Shown: positions 49,901-62,994, numbered from the stretch's first letter. The stretch: 64,000 nt of DNA from Bryopsis sp. KO-2023 (GCA_030272585.1 BSYQ01000003.1:6572001-6636000); one strand, 5' to 3'. Made by a program: numbers and translations. Notes: generated by a model from the sequence alone, not told the origin.

Positions 49901-52900
49901 AATTGTCAAAAATTCATCATTTGTTGGACTGGGGAGAAATTCAAGAAAAATTTCCCCAGAAATTCCAAAGGGTGTGTTTTCTACTCTTTTTTCAGTTTCT
50001 TCGAAATTTTAGGCAGTTCTGCGTGCTCACAATTAGGGGTACCTCCTCCTCCTTTTTTTCATTTTTTTGTTAATGTGAAGCATTTTCTGTGTTTTGCAGT
50101 TCCCTGTCCGATCTGTATCAGAACCCTCCACCTGGCTCATCCATGACTCACGAATACCGTGCCAATCTTTCCAAATGGCTGCAGTGCTTGAGCGATGAAG
50201 TGGATGCTCTCGGCACCATCGGCCAGTCCCAACGAGATTCCCCCGAAAAGCTGCGCACTCTGAGGGAAGCGTTCAAAAACCTCGGCCAGTGGATGGAGGT
50301 CGCCACACCGGGCAGCAGAAAATTGGTGCATGAAATCCGAGACAATCTGGGGTGTATTCAGCAGCTCATAGGCATTCGGCTGGAGTTTCTGGACACGCTG
50401 AGAATCGTGGGGGGATTTTCGTACGCTCTGAAGCTGATCCATACCCCTGCGTTTGTGAAGCAAATTCAAAACGTCACTCAAAAGGAGCCCCGGATGCTGT
50501 GGAAGCTGGGGTGCCTTTTGAGAAAAATGCGATCGGTGATGGACCTGCCAATTTTCTGTCGAGGTGGGGACACTGGCTGAAAAAAAATAAAATAAACGCT
50601 TCCAACTGCTATCAGGAACCAGGAATTGGCAGTATATTTTTCTCTTTATCAGTCATTTTAATATGTATATGATATATATTTTTGTTATTTGACACATATA
50701 CATATATTATAAAATGTAATTTAGTCATTCAAGAATTTCTGACATGGTCTGATGCAGAAAACACGAGGCCGCCGGTGGCGGTGGTTTTCCATTTCGAAAA
50801 GAAATTTAGCGCTTTTGGCAACGAGGTTTTCAGCCACATTCCGGGTTGCATTTGCGAATCGCTGGACATTATGGCTTTCATCTATGCAAAAAAGCTGGCT
50901 CAGCAGAGGGGGAAAAAGTTGGAGGGCGGCTCCAAAACCTTGTCTGGAAAATTTTCCAAGCTCAACAAAAAGAAGAAAGGGATCGTGAGTCAGACGGAGG
51001 AGGAACGACCGGAAGCCAAGGAGGAAAGAACAGAAGCTTATGCGAAGTTGGCTAAAAGGGCTGCCAGAATCGCACAGTTTGCCCAGGCAAGGTGCTAGGC
51101 CTGTGAACACTCAATTATACATCCCTCCACCATTATCAATGCTGGTGTTGTTTTCGAAGGAGCATTGAGATACGTCGACAGCGCCTCCATGTCCAGCTGT
51201 AATTTTCCAACAGCTTGAACCCCTGATCGAGTATTTCTTTTTCACTGCACTTTTTTCTGCTTCTTAATTATCTGCTAGTAATTACCTTCCTGGTCCAGTT
51301 TCGTTTTTTTTTTTTTTGGAACACGGCCCACACTGGGCTAAAATTAGCTAGGTTTGCTTGTTTTTTCAAGTTTTTTTAATTTTTTGAGGGGTTGGATCAT
51401 AACACAGGGGGTGGCTGCAGTGGAAGAAAGTCTAAGGAGTGTGGTATCGTTTCCATTGCATTCCGAAATGGCAAAGAGCGTCCGCCGGCATGTAGCCAAG
51501 CGACTCGCAGCATTATCAACCCAGAAACTGCACTTCAAATTTTCGCCACCACCATTCACGTTCCGTGGCTCTGGCTTGAGAAGTTCTCAATTTGGAGTCA
51601 GCCAGGGATTCTCAGGTTTGTGCATGTCAAATCAGAAAATTTTTCCTATTCAAAAATACTTTCAGCTAAAATGGCCATCCTGAAATGAACCCCCTGCTTG
51701 CCCTGGTGACAGAAAAATGAAAAGTCACTGGCTTCGCTCTTGGAGGTCCATTTCGAATTGAAATTTTACACAAGGGCAAAAAAATTGGCGGAGTGCAGCC
51801 CATTCGCGGAAATGTGTTTATATTTATATTAGGCTCTATATTATGAAACGACTTTCCTGGTGAAATGAAATATATTAGCACACAGAAATGCGAAAAAACA
51901 GCTCAACTCAGAAATTTGTCCTGTGTTTCAAACTGGTGATGGTGTAGGCACAGTCCCTGGTGTCACGGAGTTTGAGGAAAAGCTCTATTCCTTGAAAGAT
52001 GCCCTGGGGGGCTACTGCCACGCACTGGAGAGCGTCCAAGACTACCTGAGCATCCCTGGCTTCGGATTATGGCAAGACAAACTGGCACACGTAATTGCTC
52101 TAAACCTCAGGAAAGAATGTCACTGGATGATCACCACCCAAGAGGCCGAAGCCAGCGGAAACATCAAGCTAGTGAAAGCGGTTTCCCAAGGAAAATGCAA
52201 GCCGGACGATGCTGCCACATTCATGGGCCGGTTGTGTCGGGAAATAATGAGACTGACCAGCCCCATGTCAACCCATTACTCCTCCTTGGGGTCGTGTTGG
52301 CTGGATGCGGAAGGAACAAAGGTTTTCGGAATGGAGAGAGTGGAGGTTTTGAGGGATTGCATCGGTAGTCAAGGGGTGGCAGCTCTGGACACCGTGTTGG
52401 CCGGAAGAGTCTCGCATTTGGTGGATAAGCTCCATGGTAAGAAATCACATTGATTAGTCAAGATGGATGCAAATGTGGACCACCTGCATTCCCCCAATGG
52501 GAAAGATTTGTTCTCCCAGCGATTGGTTGACCAGAAACCTATCCAATATGCCCCCTCCAGCTCCAACTTGCATTCTGATTGGGGTGCATCTTCCTTATTG
52601 TAAGCGAGTAGTGTTTGGTTGGTGATTGCTAAGGAAAAAAAAATCATGCTTGTTTCTGGAAACAGGTTTCTGTGGGGAATTGGATGCTGACCCGATGGTC
52701 ACTGTATTGGCCGAAGGCTTGCAGCAATGCAAGGGGCTAGAATTACCTGGAAACGGGGCTGTCTGGTACGTCTCGGCTGTCAAGTCGATCGGCAGCAAGG
52801 TCTGGACTCCGCTGTTGGAAATCATCTCGGCTATCGGTCAATCGCAGCTTGTGAGGAGGCAAATGGCACTGGAGCTCAGGAACGGCTGCATGTGAGTTTG

Positions 52901-54932
52901 GGAATCTATTTCTTCCACCGAATTTTCAACAGGCTTGAAATCGTTGCAGTTTCCCCCTATCCCTGTATTGGTGATCTGGCTGCAAATTCAGAAATTGTTC
53001 GGTACGATGCATGGTGTTATCGGTGAACGTGAGCGTGTTTTATACTCAGGCTGGATGGGCCAGTTTCTCTGCAGAGGTCTTTGACTGGGATTTCCGACTA
53101 CATGTCGGAGAAATACCTTATTCACAGGGGTAGCTACTCACCGACCAATTCTGGCATCGATGTTGCCCACAATCAATTTTACTTCCAGGACAGTCTAGGG
53201 GACGATAGCGATCCACCTCTGGTCATGGCCGATTCTCAGGAGCTGATAAATGTTCCAGCTATGGAACACGATGCTGGGCTGGATATTGACGACACTGTTG
53301 ATTATCGGCGGGGTATCAATATCGATCAGCTACGGATGTTCACGGATACCTTGCCGCCTTCAGAAGATAATTCTACGGGCAGCAATGTAAGCCAATATCG
53401 GAGGGGTTTGTTTTCTGAAACAATGGTTCCCCCTCCACACACCAAAGGCATAACGATTGGTCGCTTTTATCAAGGGCTGAATTTTTTTGGTTGGGAGGGA
53501 GGGAAGGGGGGAAATATGGGAAGCTTTGGGGGGAATGTTGGCAGGGGTAGTTTTTGGGAAAAGGTGAGACTTGGTTTACAGCGGTGTTTGGTCAGTTTTG
53601 TTGCTTTGACGTGACGATCGCAATTTTTTTTTGCAATTAATCTAGGTACGAGAGAGCAGTGGGTCGATCAACGAGGGAGTTTTGGCCAATGGAGAATCTT
53701 ACAGGGAGGGAACTGATATTTCCAATGAGGAAAGCAGAGCACACGGGCTGTGCCTTTCCAAGGACTTCATGAATGGGGAGGGGGACTTCCCAGAAACCTC
53801 TCCTGGCCTAGGAAGAATATCTGAAGATGGGTTGGCTGTGAAACTGGAGCTCGTGGGGTTCAACCCCACGGTGAGCTCTGAACCTTGTTCGTCGGTGGGG
53901 AAAATGGGGGACATGCTGTACGATGGGGAGCATTTGAGGAGGGGTCACTGGCGGAGCGGTATGTTGTCCAGTGGGGCCAGCAGGATTTCTATGACGAGCA
54001 GGAGGCGGAGGTCTGGTGGGCTCGAGACAGTCCACAGACATTCTGAGGGTTCCTCCTCGGTGCACACCGCCACTTCGATTTCCAATTCATCGTTTTGGGA
54101 GACAGGGTCAGCTCGAATGCACATGATGTCGAGGTTTGGGGGCGCTCTCAGTGACGTATCCTCTGGAGGTAAAATCCAGTGACCTGGCGATTGTTGATAT
54201 CTCAAGTTGTGTGAATGCGATCCATTTTGTTGGGAATATCTCTCTAAACAACCATCGACCTTATTGTGTGGTTCCACAGGTCACGCTGCGAGCCAGGCAT
54301 CTCTATTTTTTGCTCGGTCCCCACATTCTTCTTTCCAAGCATCGTTTTTCGCTCCAGCCCCGACCTCTTTCGACGCCAACGAATCTTTGGTGTCCATAGA
54401 GCCAAACTCTCCTACCATCCACGGTGTCGGGCCCCCAGGGGTGTTCAGCATCCTCCAAGGAACAGGATTTCTCAATCCAATGGAGGTGAAATACACCCTG
54501 GACGACACGGTACCCACCAAAGCCCTTCCCACGATTCTCTTCTTCACCACCATATCGGTGGTGAATGAGTATGAATTCCACCGGCCGGCTGCATCCTTGA
54601 TGAGGCCAATTCGATCCGCGGTGCCTGACCCTGCTTCGTTCATAGCTGGATTGGTAACTCTGTTGTTCCAGTACAACAGCGAAGTGACCGATGAGTTCTT
54701 GCGGTACATTGGGCAGTACATCCGGGCGTACCTCAAAACAGCAACAGGACCGGTGGCCCGAGGTATGGTGGCTGCGGGGGTAGCCGTTTCGTTACCTGGG
54801 GAAGTTAAGAAAATCGTTGCGTTTGTGACGGAGTTGTGCAAGGTGGGGGAATGGGCTAGAGAGAGTGCCGAGAAATTCATACCTCCGTGTATACTGGATG
54901 CCCTGGTGTTCGGCGAAAAATTATCAGACTAG
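46977..54932 (+). CDS. WASHC5: WASH complex subunit 5 (strumpellin)
   Basis: Core scaffold of the WASH complex, which activates Arp2/3 on endosomes. Exons 46977-47060, 47475-47669, 48004-48138, 48425-48644, 48921-49344, 49597-49973, 50100-50563, 50758-51086, 51408-51564, 51948-52436, 52666-52891, 53050-53386, 53646-54168 and 54280-54932 give about 1534 residues against about 1160 in animals. Matching segments run end to end: EKLLVAYFRYSG, DIYHNLPHYPDPNHRTTGLS, YEWDRYKAAKVSL, ATFMGRLCREIMRLT, LVTLLFQYNSEVTDEFLRYI. The excess is a low-complexity Ser/Gly insertion of about 300 residues (exons 53050-54400). Oddities: an 8-nt GTACGCAG at 49882-49889 must be skipped to keep frame, and intron 8 is GC-AG. 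The family is certain. Confidence 0.92.
49453..49620 (+). repeat. Three tandem copies of a splice-acceptor/exon-start sequence
   Basis: The sequence tatttgaaagct, each time preceded by a similar aaca/aacga acceptor-like motif and T-rich tract, occurs at about 49458, 49534 and 49598. Only the last continues into WASHC5 exon 6 (RYLKAGG). The first two are followed by T-rich spacer, so the unit of about 70 bp has been duplicated twice inside the intron. Confidence 0.75.
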
Positions 54933-55691
54933 GATTATCAGATGGGGAAAAGACGGTAGAGAGGTCTTTGAAAGCTAAAAGGCGTGCGTAGAAACTATTT
55001 TTCTTGTAAAATCATGGAGAGGGGGTCGCGACGGTCCTGGGGAAGACGTTTGATTAGAAAAGAGCATCCATTATTTATATCGAGGGGTAGAGCTTTTGGT
55101 GCGTGTGGGATTATCTTCAGATGAATAAGTCAGTGTAGGAGGTGGGGGTGTTGGGAAGGGACATGTAGCAAGAGCTTCTTCCGCCCGAACGAAGTCGACT
55201 GGCTTCTTTTCAAGGGTTGGAACTTTCAAGTGTTATCCGTGCATTAGATCTCGATAACATATTTTTTGAAGTGAAATATACTTTTTGCTTCGAGTGAACC
55301 ACTGGAGCGAGATCAACACCGACAGTCAGACAGGCTGAAACCTCAAGGATCGTTCTGCTGATGATGGAATTTTTGCCCATTCCTCTCAAACCCCCTGACC
55401 TTTCTCAACGATAAGTCCACAGCCCCCCCCCCCCCAAAAAAAAAAAAAAAAGGAAAGAAAAATCAACAATAATGGGTTCATTTCGTTACAGGTTGGCTCA
55501 CTGCCGTGCAAACTGAAATGAGTAATGCAGTACGAGAGATCACGTGCCATCGTTGTTCCCAAGGTTCAAGAACAACACTCATGTTTTGAATTTACGCTGG
55601 GGAGGGGCGTAAAAGCGTCTTTGACTTTCCTCCTCTGCAAGACCGCCTGGCGAATGCGTAGCGCCTGAAAAGGGAAGTCAGGGGTTGACAC
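54933..55691. other. Spacer between WASHC5 and SNF5
   Basis: 3' flank of WASHC5 and promoter of the SNF5 gene. Includes a C14-A15 double homopolymer near 55423-55452. No exon seen. Confidence 0.45.
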
Positions 55692-58619
55692 ATGGCGGGC
55701 GCTACCCAAAAGGCAAACCCAAGGTAGAGATATTCCAGAGGCGAACTCTACAAGATAATGGTACAACGATAAGGAACCGAGTGGTCGTCGAGCGTGCGTG
55801 TATTGCAGGGATTTTGTTTCGTTTTGCTGGGTTAGGGACCTCCTTTGGGGTGTAGCTTGACCAATCCCGCCTGTGGTGACGAAAAACTGACGATTGATAT
55901 CGCTGGAGCTGGAAGGTCGTTCGCTGTTGGAAAGTCGTGGGAAGAAGGGCACCAACCGTTCCCGTTCTTTTTTGGTTTTTTTACGATTGGTTTTTATATG
56001 TTCTTCGAAAAACAACGTTCAAAAACCAAACATGAATTTTTTCAGCACAAGGCAAGAAAACCTTTCCTGCATAGCTTTTTCATTCATCCAATGGGTGAGA
56101 TATTCGAATGTCGTTGTGAAATCGGCCTGTTGCAGATTCAAAACATAGATATATGTTTTGAAACCCCCCCTTGAATAAAATATATATAATTGTTGGTGTT
56201 TGTTCACCAGGCGAGATTTGGGATTGGCGCTTGTGCCTGTGAGGCTGGATGTGAGGGTTCAGGGTCGACATGTTCGAGAGGCTTTCTGTGTGGAGCCGTC
56301 GGTGGAGGAGATCTACATCGCCCACCTCACGAAACAATTCTGCTCCGAAGCGAAATTGCCGAAGAGCTGCGAACAGTTGTTGTTCGTTCTCATAAAGGAT
56401 CAAATCGATAAGTTCCAGGAGTGCATGCCTCAAATGCAAATCAGTGAAGGAAGCGAGAGGACAGAAATCATCAAGTCAGTGTGTCAGACTGGAGAAAAAA
56501 GATGTGATGAGTTTTGATTATCAATCGATGTCAATCGAGTGTCTGATACGCTACATAGGATCAAGGCTTCAAAAAAAATGTTTTTAAAAAAATTAGTGGC
56601 AAAATAGTGTGGCCAAGCCAAATGGAGTAAAAGGAAAAATTAGTGATAGTGAGAAGCAATGAGAAGACTGCAAGGGCTATGTCAGTCTAAATTGACGATG
56701 AAAATGTATGAAAATATGCATACGTATATAACATTAGTAAACGTCCTTACTTGGATTTGTAAGGATTTGTGAATTTTATCAAAATCAAGAATGATTCGTT
56801 TGACTTCAAATATTTGACGGGTTATTTATGATTGATTATGATTGTTTCTTAACTCAGGCTGAATTTTAACATTGGGAAGACCCATGTGGAGGACCAATTC
56901 TTGTGGAACGTGGAGGATCCTGATGCCGATCCAGAGGCTTTTGCTGCCGTCATGTGCGAGGATCTGAAACTGCCAAGAACCTTCATGCCAGAAATTGCTT
57001 GCAGGATCAGAGAGCAAATTGTAGAGTACAGAAAGAAAGGTAAATTTGGAGTTTGAGGTCCCTTTTCATTTTTTTCAAAAAGTTGAAAATAGCCTGAAAT
57101 TGTTAAATATGGAAAACAACAACGGTAGCCACTGATTCTGAAGTCTGGAATGCATGTCTTACAGCTGTTTGTTTGTTTCGGGGATGAGTGAAGATGAAAC
57201 AGATGACTAATTGCCACATTTGGCGACTGATCACTGTCCCTTTTTTTTTAGTTGGATTATTGATTGTTCCTTATCTGTTCTTGAAATTAATTTAAATTTT
57301 GTGCCAGGATCGCCCGGCTTGGCAACATCCCCTGATCGAATCCCAACATCGCAATCCAGCAGTGATTTAGTGAAAAGGTAAAGCCACTTGCTTTTTGTCC
57401 CAACGATTTCTTTTGGATTGCCTCTCCTTCCTCAGTTGTGCGGGAAAAAAAATGAATAAAAACGTTTTTACCTGCCAGAACTGGATCTTTTTTGCGAAAG
57501 ATGTATTTCAGAGTCGCATAATGACTGTCAAGTAGGTTTACAGTTTTTTGATCGCTATGCAGACTACGGAGAGGGAAAATGAAGGTTGGGGGCATTTTCG
57601 TTGTTTTTTGAACAGGAGGGAGAGGGTACCTGGGCGAAAATCTATTTATAATTCCGTTGTGGTTCGGAAGCGCTCAAGCTGGGAGGAATGGGGCCCTAAA
57701 ATCCGTGAATTGACAGATTCAGAAATCAAACAAGTATGGCTTCCAATTTCCTATGAAAACCAACCGCTCTTTTCAACTGTATGCTTTTTATCCAACCGAT
57801 CCAGGCAAAATTTTCTAAAACTATATTCTTTGGTGCATCCATGCTTGCCGGTGAACAGCACACTCAATATTTTCAGGCAGACAGTGTTGCATTTTTGGAC
57901 TGTTCCCTCTAACCCATCTTGAAAATATGTGTGGGGTTTTTTTGTGGCAGATGGAGAATCAGGCAAAGAGACCCCGACTTCAATCAGGCCATGGTGCTGG
58001 ATCCTCAGCAACTGGGGCCTCCAACCGCTCTGCTTCAAAGGGAGAACCTGGATCAACTCCAAACCCCACCGCATCCAAGCGGCAGCAGCAGAGAAACAAG
58101 GCTAGCCGCTCCAAGAAAGACACCAACCCTCCACAAGCTCCCCCTGTGGCTGAAACTCTCGCAAACACCACCATATCGCCTCCAGTGGGTATGATTCCCG
58201 TGGTGCCATCATTGCCAATACAGCAACAGCCACCCCCGCCTGTGGAGTCCAGTTTAATGCACAATGCTGGGCCGATGTCGATGTACAACGCGGCCTTGCA
58301 GCAGACTTTGCCCAATCCAATTGGGACCCCCTGGTCATCCCAGCAACAGCCGATCGGTAGAATACCAACAGCCGGCGGGGGCTCTTCGAATGCGCTCGTT
58401 GAACAGTACATGCAGCTCCACACAATGCACAATCAACCTCAGCCGAATCGGCCGGAAGTTGTGATGGGAAATGGAATGGGGGCCCAATCGGATGGGGGCA
58501 TTCTGCAAGGAAATCTAGGGAATATGGTGGGGCAACCCTACCACAATGGTGGGATGATGACTCATTATCAAAACAGTCAGACTCAGATCCCCACACGAAT
58601 TCATTGGGGTGGATGGTGA
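55692..58619 (+). CDS. SNF5: SNF5/SMARCB1 chromatin-remodelling subunit
   Basis: Core subunit of SWI/SNF remodellers. Six exons join in phase to 444 residues: 55692-55723, 56211-56474, 56858-57039, 57308-57377, 57616-57733 and 57951-58619. The two imperfect SNF5 repeats are clear: LVPVRLDVRVQGRHVREAF through MCEDLKLPR-like spacing, and IIKLNFNIGKTHVEDQFLWN then DPDADPEAFAAVMCEDL and IACRIREQIVEY. The first exon (MAGATQKANP) is supported by exact phase and brings the repeats to the very N-terminus, so the N-terminal winged helix of animal SMARCB1 is missing. The C-terminal half is a Gln/Pro/Met/Asn-rich tail with a KRPRLQSG nuclear-signal-like start. Family call is firm; exon 1 is less so. Confidence 0.88.
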
Positions 58620-60380
58620 ATTGGAGAGGATGTGTGAAGTTAGTGGTGGGAGGGGATTTGGTTTGAACAGTGGAGAAGAGTAATTTCTTCTTTCTGGTGG
58701 GATTGTGATAACAGATAGTAGGGCAGTATTCTTTTAAATGTTGGAAAACAAGATTCTGGCATGGTCTCGATTAATCCAATGTCTGCAAAAGTTTAGGAAG
58801 GAATGAGTCATTGATTCTTTTTTGTTCAGATCACATGCACACAGCATTTGCTTTTTTATGTTGGTTTACCTCAAAAAAAGAAGACTTCAATATTAAACAG
58901 GATGGATATAGCCATCCCTCTCTGCAAGGGTTGATGTTTTCACTGCTGTAGGAGAGCAGAGGCAGAGTGCATGTTTAGCGGTTCAAATTTTGGCCAGACA
59001 TACCAGCCCATATGATAACATGACCAAATCAAAGACAGTTGCAACTGTCCAATTGGAAGCACTGCAATCAATAATAAATTTATGATTTTAAAATTATTTG
59101 GAATACAGACAGCATTTGTACTCAAGACCTTAAAAACACAGCAAAATCCTTTCTGCCCTCCTAATCAACCAAATCATGCCCACATTTTCACAGCCACCCC
59201 TCCCATTTCTACCTTGAGAGCCAGCCGGAGCTGGGAAAAAGGACCAGGAGGTTCAATTCCCAACCAAAAAAAAAGAATCCCCCCCTGCCTCAAGTCTAAG
59301 CACAACAGCAGCCTCCAAAACAGTGGAAATAGAATATCGAACGTTTCCGACCACAACGAGATCCGGCTTGGCGGCGTTTCCTTCGACAAGTTTCGTTCGA
59401 TCTCAAAAACAAGAAAGAGAGACGTTAGAGAGATCGACGCCCAGAGCGCGCCGGCAAAAGTTCTTCACTTCCCATCTCCGTCTTGAATAAAGACAAAAAG
59501 CCACGACCCCCGATGGAGCTTCGATTAGAGTTTTCAAGCTGAGAAGCAGCAAACCCGTAACGGAGATCCAGACCTGGAGTGTGCCAACTGTTGACAGAAA
59601 AGCCATTCTGTTGCGCAGATTCTCCCAATCTGGCAACACGGCGACATCAAAAATAAGAATATCAAGCGAAAGCCGCAGAGTGCAACTAACGCAAGGGCCC
59701 ACGAGCAACCCGTACTCATATGAAAATAAGACGCGCCAGCAATCCAGAATTGAGCCGTCGGTTGCAGCGGTCTCGAGATCGTCCGATTGCACAACTCAAC
59801 ACCAAAACATCCCTATACACTGAGAAGAAAGAGACTCAACACCAAAACATCCCTATACACTGAGAAGAAAGAGACTGCAAGAAGTCCGAAGGGCACGATC
59901 CCTCCGATCGCCCGTTGAGTGCGATGGACTCCCTTTTTTTTTTAAGGGAAAGATGCAACATGCTAAGAAAACCCTGGTTTGGCACTCGTGGCCTTAGAGA
60001 ACTTAGGGCGAGATAAGCCCGGTGAGGTGCAACCGCATCCTCTTGGTGGGACGATAAACCAATAGAGCTTCCAACCGGAAGAAACCAAGAAAATGTTTCA
60101 AACTGTTTTTGTTGTGGGAGGGATCTGTCGGGTGGCGGAAAAAAAGCACGGGTGCCGGGAAGAAAGCAGAGACGGAGAGTGTGGTAGGAAAAAAACAGAG
60201 TGGTGAGGCGTTTGGCGGCCGAACTTTGAACTGTGCAAAGGGGGGTGACGTGGAGCTGCGCGTGCTTCCAGAACTATCGAAAGGGACTTAAATTCGATTG
60301 ATTTTCTGGATCATGTTGATTCCTGGAATTTTTCGAGGGGTGCGTTTGGTGGCTGCTGAGACTGGGGTGGGTGCTGGAGT
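58620..60380. other. Spacer between SNF5 and DPH5
   Basis: No gene established. A minus-strand open frame at 59792-59403 with a hydrophobic stretch lacks an ATG and a recognised domain; I leave it unassigned. A structured, GC-richer stretch at 59880-60100, with a CCC(T)n-A-GGG hairpin near 59930-59950, could be an RNA gene but matches none I know. Confidence 0.3.
59794..59873. repeat. 40-bp direct repeat, two perfect copies
   Basis: The unit begins actcaacaccaaaacatccc and ends gaagaaagag. Copy 1 is at 59794-59833 and copy 2 at 59834-59873, directly adjacent. Confidence 0.95.
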
Positions 60381-62994
60381 ATGGTGCTTTACATCGTGGG
60401 ATTGGGTCTATACGATGAAAAAGATATTACAGTGAGGTGGGTTATTTCGCGCGGATCGTTTTTCCTTTTCAATCGCCTGCGACGTGGGGTTTTTCTTTCT
60501 GGACGACTGACGTTTTTGCGCGCGCCCAGAGGTCTGGAGGCGGTGAAATCATGCGAGAGGATTTTCCTGGAAGCCTACACGTCAATTTTATGTTGCGATC
60601 ATGCAAAATTGGTGGGCGGAATTTCATTGAGCACCCATTTGAAAATTCGAATCGGTATTTTTTGATTTTTGTTGGCGGGGTTGGGATTGTGAAAAGTGGG
60701 GTGACGATTTTTTTTTCCATGGTGGTTTTGATAGGAGGGGCTGTATGGAAAGCCAGTGGTGGTTGCAGATCGGGAAATGGTTGAAACGGTGAGTTAATTT
60801 ATCATCGATTGTATCGAATGTTGCGTCAACCTTCCTTCTGTGTCTCCGAGAAAGAAGAAATTAAGTAAAAAATTGGTTCAAGTTGTAGCAGGTGGAAGGC
60901 GTAAAATTTTCCGTTCTCGTAAAACTTTCTGATTCTTTTCAGTAGTTCTCAATGTCATCAGTAAATTCTCTTGAGAATACATATCGATTTATTTATTTAT
61001 TTTTTATAATTTTATCAAAATTTAATAGAGGAATGTCAGCGTCTTATCCCTGGAAGGCCTTCAAAGCAGTGCGCCGTGAGTGAGGGGTTTATTTTTCGAT
61101 TTTTTTTTCTTTCAAGTGATTGTTGATAATCTTCAACATATAAATATGTTGGGGGATTTGATCCGTCCCCACCATTTCAATCGAGAAAAGGCGAGCAAAT
61201 GAACAAATATTTATGGCAAAATTTCCATGCAGGAAGCAGATAAAATCTTAGACAAGGCAGACGTGGAAAATGTTGCATTCTTGGTCGTAGGCGATCCGTT
61301 TGGGTAAGAGCGAAAACATGATTCAAAATCTCACTTTAAAATGATGGTGACACAATGGCTCAGGTTTTGGAACCGACAGAATCAAATCTGCCAGGCCTCT
61401 TAGCTCCGTGTAAAAAAAAAGTCATTGAAGGTGCTGATTGCATCCCAAATTTGTATGGATCCTTCTGATGTGTTGAAAAAGGTTCCACTTAAAAACCTCC
61501 CTCTAGTGGAAATTAGGTAAAAAACAACAACAACACTTGTGTGGTAGTTGGTAAAAAAAACCACTCGTGTGTTAGTTGGTTAATTTTGAAAAAATTGACC
61601 CCCATCGCTCCGATAAGGGGATGGCTTGGATCCAGTTTTCCCTTGCTGATGGGCTGTGTTCTGGACCTTGCTGAGTGCTTCAGCAATCCATTGTGATTTT
61701 TCGATATGGTGTGTGTCTAGAAAGCTCATTCTAAGCGGTGTCTAGCCGTTAATTGCGAGTGAGTGCCCCCCTTGTTTATTGACAGCGCTACCACTCACAC
61801 GGACCTTCAATTGAGGGCGAAAGAGAAAGGCATCCCCGTTCAAGTAATACACAATGCCTCGGTCATGAATGCTGTTGGAGTTTGTGGACTTCAGCTGTAC
61901 CGATACGGAGAGGTATGCAGAGAGAGATCCTCCCAATGCAGTTCAATGTTGTTCTGTGGAGAATATGGCTGATTCCTGGCTGGTGGGTGTTTGTTTGGTT
62001 TAAAATTGTTTGTAACGTATGCATTCGAGAAAAAGGGAGGGAGGGGGATGTCCGGGAATTGAACAGATATTTTCAGTTGTATTGTGGACGCCAGAAAACT
62101 GCGGAAGCGTGAATTTCTATGTGAGGGGGTAGATGGGACGTACTAGCACTGTGCATTTCAGCTTACTGACTAATTTTGATACTCACTTTCCTCCCAATTT
62201 GATGGATTGACATGTGTGTGTGTGGTTATTTTCATTGCATGGAATGAACCCTGCAGGCCGTGTCGATAGTTTTTTTCACCGAAACCTGGAAGCCAGATAG
62301 CTTTTATGAGAGGATCGCTGCAAACCGGTCGAGAGGTTTGCATACCTTGTGCCTATTGGATATCAAAGTGAAGGAGCCGTCGCTGGAGAGTCTTGCCCGG
62401 GGGAAATTGGTTTATGAGCCACCACGCTATATGTCGATTTCAACGGTATTTTGCTGAAAACAGAAATCCCTCTTCAAGCATGGTTCAAGGATGAACCTTT
62501 TTTCTTTTCTTTTTTTTCATCATTTGGTGACCCTCTGAATAAAGTTCGTAGTTTTAATAATATTATTGAACCAGGAAAAAAGAGACAACAGCATGCAGAA
62601 TTTCAATAACAATGCCTTTACAATTTCTCAATTTCAGAACTTGCTGATTTGTTAAATGAAAAAGCTGGGTTTTTTTTCATGAAAATAGGTTCAGGCCCAA
62701 TTGCCCATTGAATTTTTTGAGAGATTGATTTGGAAGTTGTCTTGTTGGTTATTTCGACAGGCTGCCGAGCAGCTCCTGGAAATCGAACAGATACGTGGCG
62801 AGGGTGCCTACTCCGGGGATACTCTGTGTGTTGGAATGGCAAGGCTGGGAGCCGATGACCAAAAAGTGGTGGTTGCGCCACTAAAAGATCTCATTGATAT
62901 GGATTTTGGGGGGCCGCTCCACTGTTTAGTCATCGTTGGTGAAACTCATCCCATCGAGGATGAAATCCTGGAACTGTACAAGTTGAAACAGTAA
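60381..62994 (+). CDS. DPH5: Diphthine methyl ester synthase
   Basis: AdoMet-dependent methyltransferase that adds methyl groups during diphthamide synthesis on elongation factor 2; cytosolic. Seven exons join in phase: 60381-60436, 60530-60611, 60736-60788, 61233-61303, 61786-61912, 62257-62445 and 62761-62994. The start [19 protein letters not shown] is the family's N-terminus. Other conserved blocks follow: [101 protein letters not shown] and [13 protein letters not shown]. Length (about 270 residues) matches the family. Nothing is missing. Confidence 0.95.

Noticed and set aside
46977..54932. NAP1/NCKAP1 (SCAR/WAVE) identity
   Set aside because: A first impression from the cytoskeletal helical pattern. 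Segment-by-segment comparison fits strumpellin/WASHC5 instead.
59403..59792. Minus-strand open frame with a hydrophobic stretch
   Set aside because: No ATG start, no recognised domain and no splice partner.
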